From positions 62,001-126,000 of the forward strand of contig JACKDV010000005.1 in assembly GCA_020633315.1 (NCBI GenBank): a DNA stretch of 64,000 bases, given 5' to 3'. Shown piece by piece: positions 48,769 to 57,789 of this stretch. How positions within the stretch are numbered: position 1 is the stretch's first letter; the number at the start of each line of letters is the position of its first letter. The notes under the pieces are model-generated. The model made no database searches. It saw nothing but the letters and a program-made list of their open reading frames with translations, and had not been told where the DNA came from. Source of the DNA: Myxococcales bacterium (GTDB taxonomy: Bacteria > Myxococcota_A > Polyangia > Nannocystales > Nannocystaceae). The position numbers and the translations under genes are program-made.

Positions 48769-49842
48769 ATGGCGGAGTCCACGGAGGCCCTCGACCAGCT
48801 CGAGCGCGAGCTCGGGGTACGCTGGGAGGCGCTGCGCACCGCCCGGGCGACGACCGAGCGGATCCTCGAGGAGCTCCGCGGCAACCTCGAGGACCTGCAG
48901 GATCCCAACTGCAGCGTGATCGTCACCGGCTCGCTGGGGCGCGGCGAGGCCAGCCGCGACAGCGACGCGGACTGGGTGCTGCTGGTCGACGGTCCCACCG
49001 ACACCGGCCACACCCGCCTCGCGAGAGAGATCGGCAGGAAGATCCACGAGGTGGTGCCCAAGGAGCCCGGGGCCACCGGGACCTTCGGCGACATCGTGGT
49101 GAGCCACGACCTGGTGCACTACATCGCCGGCACCCGCGACTCCAACATCAACTTCACCCGGCGCATGCTGCTGCTGGCCGAGTCGCGGGCGATCAGCAAC
49201 CCGCTGGTGCGCGAGCGGGTGATCCGCAACGTGCTGGCGCGCTACGTGCTGCACGACCGCGCGGTCACCAGCACCACCACCAAGGGCCGCTTCAACACCA
49301 TCCCCTACTTCCTGCTCAACGAGGTGGTCCGCTACTGGCGGACGGTGGCCACCGACTACGCCTCGAAGAAGTGGGAGCGGGCCGACAAGGGCTGGGCCAC
49401 CCGCAACATCAAGCTGCGCTTCTCGAGGAAGCTGGTGTTCACCTGGGGGCTCATCGCCTCGCTCACGGCCAAGCTGTTCGAGACCCCCACCCTCGAGCAC
49501 GCCGAGACCGAGGAGGAGCACCTCATCCTGCTCTCCGAGCTCATCCGCGAGCAGACCGACGTGAGCCCGCTGGAGCTGCTGGCCCGGGTGGCCCAGCAGC
49601 CCGGGGTCGAGCTCGACACCGCCGGGCGGATCTTCGGCGCCTACGACCGCTTCATCGCGGCCCTGAGCGACCCCGACTTCCGGCGGCGCCTCGAGTCGGT
49701 GAAGTTCGACGAGGCCGCCGACGACCAGACCTACGAGAGCGTGCGCGGGGCGAGCAACGACTTCCGCGAGGGGATCAACGCGCTGTTCTTCGACCAGCAC
49801 GCCGAGCTGCGCACCCTCATCCGAAGGTTCGGGGTGTTCTGA
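48769..49842 (+). CDS. Nucleotidyltransferase-fold protein (DUF294-like)
   Basis: The 357 aa protein has a nucleotidyltransferase active-site motif VTGSLGRGEASRDSDADWVLL at about 52-72, the GS-x-RG-E...SD-D signature of the pol-beta superfamily. The rest is helical, with LLNEVVRYWRTVATDYASKK similar to the helical part of DUF294/GlnD-like proteins. It does not match the CD-NTase GS(Y/F) pattern well. Target (protein, RNA or metabolite) is unknown. Its stop shares one nucleotide with the following TIM-barrel gene, so the two very probably function together. Confidence 0.85.
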   Translation: MAESTEALDQLERELGVRWEALRTARATTERILEELRGNLEDLQDPNCSVIVTGSLGRGEASRDSDADWVLLVDGPTDTGHTRLAREIGRKIHEVVPKEPGATGTFGDIVVSHDLVHYIAGTRDSNINFTRRMLLLAESRAISNPLVRERVIRNVLARYVLHDRAVTSTTTKGRFNTIPYFLLNEVVRYWRTVATDYASKKWERADKGWATRNIKLRFSRKLVFTWGLIASLTAKLFETPTLEHAETEEEHLILLSELIREQTDVSPLELLARVAQQPGVELDTAGRIFGAYDRFIAALSDPDFRRRLESVKFDEAADDQTYESVRGASNDFREGINALFFDQHAELRTLIRRFGVF

Positions 49843-50579
49843 TGCGTCCAGTGGGCTTCTCGACCGGCGCCCTGGCCAAGGGCGACTACCGCCGCGGCCT
49901 GGAGCTGCAGCGCGCGCTGCCGCGGGCGCGGGCCGTCGAGCTGTCGGCGCTGCGCGACCACGAGCTGCAGCCGCTGCTCGACGGGCTGGGCGAGCTGGAC
50001 CTGGGCGGCCTCGACTACGTCTCGGTGCACGCGCCCAGCAAGCTGGGCTCGCTGAGCGAGCGCGAGACCTTCGAGCGGCTGGCCGCCCTGCCCGAGGCCT
50101 GGCCGATCATCGTGCACCCCTGCATCGTGCACAGCTTCGCCATGTGGCGCGAGCTGGGGCCGCGGCTGTGCCTGGAGAACATGGACAACCGCAAGACCAC
50201 CGGGCGCAACGCGGCCGAGCTGCGGGTGCTGTTCGAGCAGCTCCCCGAGGCCACCTTCTGCCTCGACGTGGGGCACGCCCGGCAGATCGACCCCACCATG
50301 GCGCTGGCGCTGCTCATGCTCCACGAGCACGGCTCGCGCCTGCGCCAGCTCCACGTGAGCGACGTGGGCCCCCGCGGCGAGCACCAGCCCGTGCGCGCGC
50401 TGGCGCGCTGGGCCTTCGCCCGCGTGGCCCGGCTGGTGCCCGAGTCGTGTCCACTGATCATCGAGTCCGTAGTCCCGCCCGATCGCCTCGAGCCGGAGAT
50501 CGAGGCCGTCCTCGAGGCCTTCGGCCCGATGGGGTCGGGAGCGCCCGGCCTCGATGCCTCGGCTCCGCCCGCCCCCTGA
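49842..50579 (+). CDS. TIM-barrel protein of AP endonuclease 2/sugar isomerase superfamily
   Basis: The 245 aa protein begins VGFSTGALAKGDYRRGLEL. Metal-site positions seen in the superfamily include YVSVHAPSK, LCLENMDNRKTTGR, CLDVGHARQ and LRQLHVSDV. It looks like a sugar-phosphate isomerase/epimerase-like fold rather than a full endonuclease IV, which has more His/Glu ligands. It is coupled to the nucleotidyltransferase-fold gene (1-nt overlap). The substrate is unknown. Confidence 0.82.
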   Translation: MRPVGFSTGALAKGDYRRGLELQRALPRARAVELSALRDHELQPLLDGLGELDLGGLDYVSVHAPSKLGSLSERETFERLAALPEAWPIIVHPCIVHSFAMWRELGPRLCLENMDNRKTTGRNAAELRVLFEQLPEATFCLDVGHARQIDPTMALALLMLHEHGSRLRQLHVSDVGPRGEHQPVRALARWAFARVARLVPESCPLIIESVVPPDRLEPEIEAVLEAFGPMGSGAPGLDASAPPAP

Positions 50580-50680
50580 GACCAACGTCCCGACCCGCTC
50601 GCGAAAACTGCGCCAAGACGCCTCGATCTCGCCAACGGAAGGTCGACGGGGCCCCCGCGCATCCGGGATACTGGGAGCCC

Positions 50681-53608
50681 GTGGGTAGCTCGTCAGACGG
50701 CGGCGTGATCCGCCTCCCCCGCGATGAGGTCGACAACCTCACGGTGGGCTTCGACGACGAGGCGCCCCGACGCTCGAGCCCCTTCCCCCGACCCACCAAG
50801 CTGGGCCGCTACATCGTGCTCGACGTGCTGGGGATCGGCGGCATGGGCTACGTGTGCACGGCCTACGATCCCAAGCTCGATCGCAAGGTGGCGATCAAGC
50901 TGCTGCGCGAGCGCTACCGCGACGATCGCCGCAGCACCACGGGGCAGGCCCGCCTGGTCCGCGAGGCGCAGGCCCTCGCCAAGCTCACCCACCCCAACAT
51001 CGTGACCGTCCACGACGTGGACACCCACGACGGCCAGATCTACATGGCCATGGAGTACGTCGACGGCGAGTCGATCGAGCAGTGGCTCAAGAAGCCGCGC
51101 CCGTGGCGGGAGATCGTGGACGTGTTCATCGCGGCCGCGCGCGGGCTGGCGGCGGCGCACGGGGCCGGCATCACGCACCGCGACTTCAAGCCCTCCAACG
51201 TGCTGCTCGGTCGCGACGGCCGGGTGCTGGTGGTGGACTTCGGCCTCGCCAAGAGCGAGCGCGGCCCCGACAGCGTGGCGCCCGTGCCCCTGGGCGACGC
51301 ACGCGGGGTGATGGAGGTGATCGGCTCCACCCAGGACGCCAAGCTCACCCAGGCCGGGCGCACGGTGGGGACGCCCGCCTACATGGCCCCGGAGCAGTTC
51401 CTGGGGCTGGGCGCCGACATCAAGACCGATCAGTTCAGCTTCGGCGTGTCGCTGTACGAGGCGCTCTACGGCGACCTGCCCTTCCCCGACACCAGCGGCG
51501 ACGAGCTCGTCGAGATGGCCGGCTCGGGGCGGGTGCTCGAGCCGCCCGAGACCGTGGTGCCGAGCTGGGTGTTCAAGGTGGTGCAGCGCACCCTGCAGCC
51601 GCACCCCGAGGATCGCTACCCGTCGATGCACGAGGTGATCGCGGCGCTGCAGGCCGACCCGGCCCGCCGCCGCCGACGGCTGCTGATGGGAGGCACGGGC
51701 GGCGTGCTGGTGGGGCTGGTCGGCGCGCTGCTGTTCATGGGTCGCGCCGCCGAGCCCGAGGACCAGGTGTGCCGCGGCGCCGAGACGCACATGCGCGGGG
51801 TGTGGTCGCCGGACCAGGCCGAGCGGGTGCGCGAGGCCTTCGCCGCCACCGGCAAGCCCTTCGCCGGCTTCGCCTGGGACGCGGTGTCCCGCGGGCTCGA
51901 CGACTACGGCCACCGGTGGGTGGAGCTGCACACGCAGGTCTGCGAGGCCACCAACGTGCGCCGCGAGCAGAGCGCGGCGCTGATGGACGTGCGGATGAGC
52001 TGCCTCGAGCGCGGCCGCCAGGAGGTGCGCGCGCTGGTGGACCTCTTCGCGGAGGCCGACGACGAGGTGGTGGAGAAGGCCGCCGACGCGGTGCAGGACC
52101 TGTGGGACATCGAGCGCTGTGCCTCGGTCCAGGAGGACGCGACCGCGGTGACCGATCCCGTGATGGCGGCGGGGGTGCAGGAGCTCGACGGCTTCCAGGC
52201 CCGCATCCGGGCGCTGGACCGCACGGGCAAGCTCGATCGCGCGCTCGAGACGGCCGAGCTCGCCCTCCAGCGCGCCAAGGAAGTGGGGCACGAGCCCTCG
52301 CTGGCCTGGGCCCAGTACAACGCGGCGCGGCTGCGCTACTCCCGGGCTCCCGACAAGGCCGCGGTCCGTGACGATCTCGTCGAGGCCATCGCGCTCGCGG
52401 GCCGCACCCAGCAGCCCGAGCTCGAGGCCCGCGCCTGGGCCAAGCTGATGGCGCTCGAGTCCGGGCCGCTCGACCACCCCGACGTCGCCCTCACCCTGCG
52501 CCTGCCCGCCCAGCTCGCGGCCGACCGCTCCAACGACGACCTGGCCCAGGCCGAGCTGCACCGGACCACCGGGATGGTCCTCGCCCGCTCGGGGGACCTG
52601 GAGGGGGGGCTGGAGGAGATGCAGAAGGCCCGCGAGGCCTTCGAGAGCCACTACGGCCCTCGCTACCACGGCGTCGCGGTGCTGTGGATCAACATCGGGG
52701 CCGTGCATGGCCAGCTCGAGCGCAACGAGGATGCGCTCCGCGCCTTCGACCAGGCCATCGCGATCGTCAGGCAGAACGCCGGCCCCGACCATCCGTGGCT
52801 GGCCGCGGCGCTGCTCAACCGCGGCTCGGCGCTCAAGGCCGAGCAGGACTACGAGCGCGCCTACCAGAGCTACGAGCAGGCGCTGCGGATCTACCAGGGG
52901 ATCTTCCCCGCCGACGATCGTCGAGTGCTCCGCACCCGCACCGGGATGGCCCAGGCGCTGCGCAACCTGGGGCGCCTCGAGGAGGCTCGGGCCGAGCTCG
53001 AGGCGATCATCCCGCTGCTCGAGCACGATCCGCGGGACCTGGCCAACGCCCACCTGTCGCTGGCGGAGGTGTTCGAGGACCTCGCGCGCGAGGCCAGCGC
53101 GGCGGGCCGCGACGGGGGCCCGCAGTGGTCCCTCGCCGAGGAGCACTACCTGCGGACGATCGAGCTGAGCGCGAAGACGAGCTCGGCGAGGTTCGTCCCG
53201 GTGGGACAGCAGCGGCTGTGCGCCCTCCAGCTCGCGCGAGGTCGTGCCGACGCCGGGCTGCCCTACTGCGAGGCGGCATGGTCGGCCCGCGACGCGGCCG
53301 ACTCCACCGATGGCTTCGATGCGGAGCAGATCGTCGAGCTGCTCGTCGCGATCTTCCGCCAGCGCGGCGAGCCCGAGCGGGCGATCGAGCGGCTGCGCGA
53401 GCGCATCGACGAGCTCGTCGCCGCCGCGCACGACGACCGCAGCGCGGGCCTACGCCTGCGGCTGGCCGATCTCCTGTGGGAGCGCGGCCAGCCCGACGAG
53501 GCCCGAGCCGAGGCCAGTCGCGCGCGACGGCTGTGGCTGGATGCCGGACGAGACGCTCGACTCGCCGAGGCCGACCGCTGGCTTCACAGCCACCGGCTCG
53601 GCGAGTGA
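50681..53608 (+). CDS. Ser/Thr kinase with extracytoplasmic TPR domain
   Basis: The 975 aa product begins at GTG 50681 (a GTG eight codons on is possible). The kinase domain spans about 42-320: GIGGMGYV loop, VAIKLL lysine, HRDFKPSN, VVDFGLA and TPAYMAPEQF. One TM segment lies near 330-350 (GGVLVGLVGALLFM). Next is a Cys-containing domain of about 120 residues (CRGA, VCEAT, MSCLE, ERCAS), then about 450 residues of TPR repeats (for example DALRAFDQAIAIVRQNAG, AYQSYEQALRIYQGIFP). It matches the truncated kinase at the left edge of the window in order and motifs. TPRs outside the membrane suggest protein ligand sensing or complex assembly; ligands and targets are not visible. Confidence 0.93.
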   Translation: MGSSSDGGVIRLPRDEVDNLTVGFDDEAPRRSSPFPRPTKLGRYIVLDVLGIGGMGYVCTAYDPKLDRKVAIKLLRERYRDDRRSTTGQARLVREAQALAKLTHPNIVTVHDVDTHDGQIYMAMEYVDGESIEQWLKKPRPWREIVDVFIAAARGLAAAHGAGITHRDFKPSNVLLGRDGRVLVVDFGLAKSERGPDSVAPVPLGDARGVMEVIGSTQDAKLTQAGRTVGTPAYMAPEQFLGLGADIKTDQFSFGVSLYEALYGDLPFPDTSGDELVEMAGSGRVLEPPETVVPSWVFKVVQRTLQPHPEDRYPSMHEVIAALQADPARRRRRLLMGGTGGVLVGLVGALLFMGRAAEPEDQVCRGAETHMRGVWSPDQAERVREAFAATGKPFAGFAWDAVSRGLDDYGHRWVELHTQVCEATNVRREQSAALMDVRMSCLERGRQEVRALVDLFAEADDEVVEKAADAVQDLWDIERCASVQEDATAVTDPVMAAGVQELDGFQARIRALDRTGKLDRALETAELALQRAKEVGHEPSLAWAQYNAARLRYSRAPDKAAVRDDLVEAIALAGRTQQPELEARAWAKLMALESGPLDHPDVALTLRLPAQLAADRSNDDLAQAELHRTTGMVLARSGDLEGGLEEMQKAREAFESHYGPRYHGVAVLWINIGAVHGQLERNEDALRAFDQAIAIVRQNAGPDHPWLAAALLNRGSALKAEQDYERAYQSYEQALRIYQGIFPADDRRVLRTRTGMAQALRNLGRLEEARAELEAIIPLLEHDPRDLANAHLSLAEVFEDLAREASAAGRDGGPQWSLAEEHYLRTIELSAKTSSARFVPVGQQRLCALQLARGRADAGLPYCEAAWSARDAADSTDGFDAEQIVELLVAIFRQRGEPERAIERLRERIDELVAAAHDDRSAGLRLRLADLLWERGQPDEARAEASRARRLWLDAGRDARLAEADRWLHSHRLGE

Positions 53609-53614
53609 GCGCCG

Positions 53615-53631
53615 CGGGGCTCAGAGCCCCG
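53615..53631. terminator. Bidirectional hairpin between convergent genes
   Basis: CGGGGCT and AGCCCCG form a 7-bp stem around a 3-nt loop between the kinase stop and the convergent lipoprotein, and it includes the lipoprotein's stop codon. There is no U tract; the function is inferred from position. Confidence 0.5.
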
Positions 53632-54208
53632 GCGCACCGCAGTGCCCGTCGATGAGGGCGGCGAGCGTCAGCTTGCGCATGTCGCCGGCCTGCTCGACCT
53701 TCTTGGTGGCCGTCACCAGCACGTCGCCGGTGGTGTGCGAGCCCTCGTAGATCTCCGAGCCCTTGAGGGTGAACGCGAGCTGGCTGAAGTCGGGGTTGGG
53801 CAGGTCCTGGCGTCCGTAGAACACCCACTTGCCCATCACCGTGTAGTGCACGTCGCCGGTGGTGCCGTCGCGCAGCTCCTCGAGGAGGTTGGAGCCGTCG
53901 GTGCCCACGGGCGCCCGGGAGCAACGCAGCTCGCCTTCGGCGTCGTAGATCTCGTCGCCGACGACGGTGAGGATGAGCCCACCGCCATAGCTGGGACCGG
54001 AGCTCACGTCGTCGTCGACGAACTCCCAGATGGTACCGGCGGGATTGCTGGTGTCGGTGCCGGGGAAGACCGAGAGGTTGCCGTCGGCAGTGCCTCCGGC
54101 GCGAAAGGAGGCCTGATCGAGGTCGTGATCGGAGAGAGCATCGGCATCGCACGCGGTCGCAACAACTGCGAACAGCGCGCTCGCCAACACGAGGTTGCGG
54201 CGTTTCAT
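53621..54208 (-). CDS. Small predicted lipoprotein, function unknown
   Basis: The 195 aa product starts at ATG 54208 (MKRRNLVLASALFAVVATAC), a clear lipoprotein signal with Cys20. An upstream in-frame ATG at 54292 would place the signal internally and is rejected. The mature part is acidic, beta-rich and has two further Cys (RCSR, HCGA). I do not recognise the family. It is divergent from the S4-domain gene across an unusually A/T-rich intergenic stretch. Confidence 0.8.
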   Translation of the reverse strand: MKRRNLVLASALFAVVATACDADALSDHDLDQASFRAGGTADGNLSVFPGTDTSNPAGTIWEFVDDDVSSGPSYGGGLILTVVGDEIYDAEGELRCSRAPVGTDGSNLLEELRDGTTGDVHYTVMGKWVFYGRQDLPNPDFSQLAFTLKGSEIYEGSHTTGDVLVTATKKVEQAGDMRKLTLAALIDGHCGAPGL

Positions 54209-54524
54209 GAGGGGAGACCTTGTTGTCGAGGGGAGAGGGGGAGCGCCGGGGGAGCGCCCATGCCCATCGCCGGGGGAGCGAGGGGCACTCATGAAGTGTG
54301 TTCCGAATTGCAGAAAATAAAAGGTCTATTGATCAGAAAAATGTGTCCCCTTGAAGGACGAAAAAGCGGTGAATAGGCACGTAAGACCACCTTTTCGACA
54401 GATGTAACCGATCGCCTCCCCCTTCCTCATTTTCGTTTTATTAGTATGCATTCCGACCCACCGGCTGGCCTACGGGGCAACCTGACAACGACGGCCGACG
54501 GCCTGTGAGGGGTATGCTGACGAG
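54209..54524. other. A/T-rich divergent intergenic region
   Basis: This 316-nt stretch has no credible coding frame. Its middle part, about 54290-54455, is strikingly rich in A/T compared with everything around it (for example GAAAATAAAAGG and CGTTTTATTAGTATGC). It lies between the divergent lipoprotein and S4-domain genes and probably contains both promoters. I cannot point to a confident -35/-10 pair, nor to an RNA gene. Confidence 0.6.
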
Positions 54525-54896
54525 GTGGTCGAGCTGAGCGAGGTGCGGGTCGACAAGTGGTTGTGGGCGGCCCGCTGCTTCAAGACACGCTCGCTGGCGT
54601 CGGCTGCCTGCACGGCGGGACACGTGAAGATCGACGGCGTGTCGGTGAAGGCGGCCAAGACGGTTCGACCCGGCGATCGCATCGAGGTCCGCACCCCCGG
54701 CGGGCTGCGGATTCTCGAGGTGGCTGCGCTCGGAGATCGGCGGGGACCGGCCTCGGTGGCGCGAGCCCTGTACGTGGATCACACGCCTCCGCCTCCGCCC
54801 AAGGAGGTGGACGTGCCCGTGGTCACGCGCGACCGGGGAGCGGGTCGGCCGAGCAAGCGAGAGCTCCGACAGCTCCGCCGACTCCGTGGCGAGTGA
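54525..54896 (+). CDS. S4-domain RNA-binding protein, Hsp15-like
   Basis: The 123 aa protein begins from GTG. The S4 domain is at about 6-60 (VRVDKWLWAARCFKTRSLA, HVKIDGVSVKAAKTVRPGD), the exact N-terminal pattern of HslR/Hsp15, which binds the 50S subunit carrying a stalled peptidyl-tRNA and helps its recycling. The C-terminus is basic (SKRELRQLRRLRG). The nearest known role is ribosome rescue after heat stress; the gene symbol hslR would be an extrapolation. Confidence 0.9.
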   Translation: MVELSEVRVDKWLWAARCFKTRSLASAACTAGHVKIDGVSVKAAKTVRPGDRIEVRTPGGLRILEVAALGDRRGPASVARALYVDHTPPPPPKEVDVPVVTRDRGAGRPSKRELRQLRRLRGE

Positions 54897-55046
54897 CCCT
54901 CGCGCTCGCCCGGAGCCGCGAGTGAGCGGGCTCGTGCCCCGCCGAGCGATGCCGAGCATGACCCTGCGTCACGGGTGCGAAATCCATGCGTTCGAGGGAC
55001 CGGGAGGTTCCGCCCGCGGTCCGATCCGAGGTAGCGTCCGCCCCCG

Positions 55047-56039
55047 ATGCGATACTTCGTCACGGGAGCGACCGGGTTCATCGGTGGCCGGCTGGTCCGA
55101 CAGCTCCGCGAGGTCGGGCACGAGGTGCGAGCCCTGGTTCGCGACCCCGGCAAGGCCCAGGACCTGGTCCAGCTCGGGGTGGAGCTCCACCCCGGCGACA
55201 TCCGAGAGATCTCCACGATGCGTCGGCCGATGGAGGGCGTCGACGGGGTCTTCCACGTGGCCGCGTGGTACGGGCTGGGCAGCGACGAGGCGGCCTACGC
55301 CCACTCGATCAACGTCTCGGGCACCCGCAACGTGCTCACGCTGATGAAGGAGCTGCAGATCCCCAAGGGGGTCTACAGCAGCACCGTCGCGGTGTTCTCC
55401 GACACGCACGGGCAGCTCGTGGACGAGAGCTACCGCTACGACGGGCCCATGCTCAGCGAGTACGAGCGCACCAAGCACGAGGCGCACTACGGCGTGGCGC
55501 TGCCGATGATCGAGGACGGGCTGCCGCTGGTCATCGTGATGCCGAGCGTGGTCTACGGCCCCGGCGACTCCAGCCCCATGCACGACGCCTTCGTGCAGTA
55601 CCTCCGCGGCCGGCTGCCCATGGTGCCCAAGGGCGGTCGCTACTGCTGGGCCCACGTGGAGGACGTGGCGCGCGGCCACGTGCTGGCGATGGACAAGGGC
55701 CGGGCGGGCGAGAGCTACATCTTGGCGGGCGAGCCCTACGGCTTGGTGGAGGCGCTCGAGCTGGCCGAGGGGATCACCGGCATCAAGGCCCCGCGCCTGC
55801 GCGTGCCGGCGGCTCCGATCAAGGCGCTGGCCCGCGTGGTGGAGAAGGTGGAGCGCTACGTGGCCCTGCCCTCCACCTACCGCTCGGAATCGCTACGCGG
55901 GACCGCGGGCGTGACCTACCTCGGCCGCGCCGACAAGGCCCGTCGCGAGCTGGGGTGGCACGCGCGCCCGCTCGAGGAGGGGCTCCGCGAGACCCTCACC
56001 CACGACATGAGCGCGCTGGGCCTGGCCCCTCCGTCGTAG
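55047..56039 (+). CDS. NAD-dependent epimerase/dehydratase (extended SDR)
   Basis: The 330 aa protein has the dinucleotide motif VTGATGFIGGRLV at 5-17, a following acidic strand (VELHPGDIRE), FHVAAWYG, SSTVAVF and the catalytic YxxxK as YERTKHEA. VVYGPGD and YCWAHVEDVARGHVLAMD complete the family pattern. Substrate could be a nucleotide sugar, a flavonol-like compound or another alcohol. It stands alone between unrelated genes. Confidence 0.92.
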   Translation: MRYFVTGATGFIGGRLVRQLREVGHEVRALVRDPGKAQDLVQLGVELHPGDIREISTMRRPMEGVDGVFHVAAWYGLGSDEAAYAHSINVSGTRNVLTLMKELQIPKGVYSSTVAVFSDTHGQLVDESYRYDGPMLSEYERTKHEAHYGVALPMIEDGLPLVIVMPSVVYGPGDSSPMHDAFVQYLRGRLPMVPKGGRYCWAHVEDVARGHVLAMDKGRAGESYILAGEPYGLVEALELAEGITGIKAPRLRVPAAPIKALARVVEKVERYVALPSTYRSESLRGTAGVTYLGRADKARRELGWHARPLEEGLRETLTHDMSALGLAPPS

Positions 56040-56199
56040 CCCGCCACGGCGGCCCCACCCGGGATCGCTGACGGCGTTCGGCGACCGTCCGAGCCTGCGC
56101 GCGCGCCGGCCCGGAGGCCGCGGTGGGGGCTGGCGGCATCCCGGCCGCCGCGCCGCCAACGCACGCGGCCCCCATGGACGATCTTCGGCCACTTCTGCC

Positions 56200-57789
56200 A
56201 TGGTGCCGCGCATGGGAGCCCCACGACCCCACGCAAGGTTCGGCACGCCGGCCTCGATCTCCCTCGCCCTCGGGCTGCTGCTGCTCGGCGGCTGTGACAA
56301 GGGTGGAGAAGAGGAGAAGAAGGACGACGAGGCCGCGGCGAAGACCGACGAAGAGTCCAAGAAGGCCGACGACGAGGAGGCCAAGAAGGCCGACGACGAG
56401 GAGGCCAAGAAGGCCGACGACGAGGAGGCCAAGAAGACCGCCGACGAGGAGGCCAAGAAGGCCGAGGAGGAGGCCGCAGCCAAGAAGGCCGAGGAGGAGG
56501 CCGCGGCCAAGAAGGCCGAGGAGGAGGCCAAGAGCCGCCCCGTCGCGCTCTCCGATCTCGCGGTCAAGACCATGGGCGGCATGTTCGGCGGCACGGGGAT
56601 GCTCGAGGTGAGCGCCAAGGCCACCGTCAACCAGGTGCTGGGCGACTCGACCTACGTGCACATCAAGTCGCTGTGCAAGAAGGACGACCTGCTCATCGCC
56701 GACGTGGGCTACCTCAACGCGCACTACTCCAAGCCGCTCGAGCAGTACGGCGTGGGCGAGGAGGCCGAGGTCAAGGGGAGCATCTACACCCAGGGCCTCA
56801 AGTCGGCGCTGTCGCCCTGCCAGTTCGAGCTCCGCGTGGGTGGCCTGGGCGGCGGCCTGTCGGTGCCGGTGGGCGAGGCCTGCTGGGACGGCAGCAAGGT
56901 GGCCGACGGCAAGTGCGACCCCGCGCTCGCGCCCGTGGCGATGTCGGGCGGGGGCGCGCCCATCGAGGTGCACCAGCTCGACGTGGAGCGCGGCGGGGGC
57001 TTCGGGGGCAGCAAGGGCCTCAACCTCGAGTACCTGCTCAAGATCAGCGAGCCGCAGGACAACAACGTGCGGATCACCTTCAAGACGGCCTGCCGCGTGG
57101 GCGGCAAGTCGTTCGCGGATCTCGGCCAGGCCAACCTCAGCGCGGGCCCCTTCAAGTACGAGTCGGGCGAGACCATCGCGCGCTCGGCGGGCCTGTACTG
57201 GAGCAGCTCCTTCGAGCTCGACGACGCGCCCAACGACTGCGACATCACCACCTCGCTGTGGCGGACCAAGGCGGGCACCTTCGGCGAGTACGAGGAGCTG
57301 CGCCTGCAGGACTCCTGCTTCAAGGACGGCAAGCTCACCACCGGGCGCTGCGATCCCTCCACGCCGCCCCCGCCCCCGCCGGCCCCGCTGGTGGCCGAGT
57401 CGGTGGTCGTCGACGACGTGCGCCTCGAGCTCGCCGAGCCCTACGGCGCCACCGGCAAGTTCCAGCTCAAGATCCAGGCCGACGTGACCCTGCAGCAGCC
57501 GGTCACCCAGAACGACGGGGTCACGGCCAAGGTGAGCTGCAAGGCGGGCAAGGAGAACCGCGTGGAGACGGCCTACCTGTTCGGCACCGAGCTGCACTAC
57601 CTGCAGCCGGGCGAGACCACGCGCATGACCGCCAACTCCTTCGGCAGCACCCCGCTCGACACCAAGCCCAAGTCGTGCCTGGTGGAGTTCTTCGGCGGGC
57701 CCCGCTTCTCGCCCACGGGCGCCGAGGGGGTCGACCTGGGCAAGTTCTGCCTGAAGAAGGACAAGGTCAAGAAGGGCGCCAAGTGCTAG
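56200..57789 (+). CDS. Lipoprotein with charged Lys/Asp/Glu/Ala repeat and Cys-rich body
   Basis: The 529 aa protein has a signal ending LLLLGGC, so Cys28 is the likely lipidation site. Residues about 30-110 form a charged helical repeat built on AKKADDEE and later AKKAEEEA units, coded by the tandem DNA repeat at 56359-56529. The rest is beta-rich with at least eight Cys, and a proline run (PPPPPP) near 387-394 divides two similar halves (each has a VxL...DSxF/ACW-type end with a GKCD or GRCD tetrad). It overlaps the next lipoprotein gene by 7 nt. The function is unknown; the charged helix may span the periplasm or bind peptidoglycan or DNA. Confidence 0.85.
   Translation: MVPRMGAPRPHARFGTPASISLALGLLLLGGCDKGGEEEKKDDEAAAKTDEESKKADDEEAKKADDEEAKKADDEEAKKTADEEAKKAEEEAAAKKAEEEAAAKKAEEEAKSRPVALSDLAVKTMGGMFGGTGMLEVSAKATVNQVLGDSTYVHIKSLCKKDDLLIADVGYLNAHYSKPLEQYGVGEEAEVKGSIYTQGLKSALSPCQFELRVGGLGGGLSVPVGEACWDGSKVADGKCDPALAPVAMSGGGAPIEVHQLDVERGGGFGGSKGLNLEYLLKISEPQDNNVRITFKTACRVGGKSFADLGQANLSAGPFKYESGETIARSAGLYWSSSFELDDAPNDCDITTSLWRTKAGTFGEYEELRLQDSCFKDGKLTTGRCDPSTPPPPPPAPLVAESVVVDDVRLELAEPYGATGKFQLKIQADVTLQQPVTQNDGVTAKVSCKAGKENRVETAYLFGTELHYLQPGETTRMTANSFGSTPLDTKPKSCLVEFFGGPRFSPTGAEGVDLGKFCLKKDKVKKGAKC
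56359..56529 (+). repeat. In-frame tandem repeat (24, 27 and 21-bp units) within lipoprotein gene
   Basis: Seven consecutive units begin AAGAAGGCC or AAGAAGACC: four of 24 bp, two of 27 bp and one of 21 bp. The first three are identical. Every unit length is a multiple of three, so copy-number change would alter helix length without breaking the frame. Confidence 0.9.

Noticed and set aside
48769..49842. A CD-NTase (CBASS defence) enzyme
   Set aside because: The active-site motif is DUF294-like rather than the CD-NTase pattern, and no effector, ubiquitin-like or TRIP13-type gene is adjacent.
54209..54524. A tRNA or small RNA gene in the A/T-rich gap
   Set aside because: I could not find a cloverleaf, conserved T-loop bases or a convincing promoter-terminator pair.
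56359..56529. A CRISPR-like array
   Set aside because: The units are contiguous without spacers and code in frame for part of a lipoprotein.
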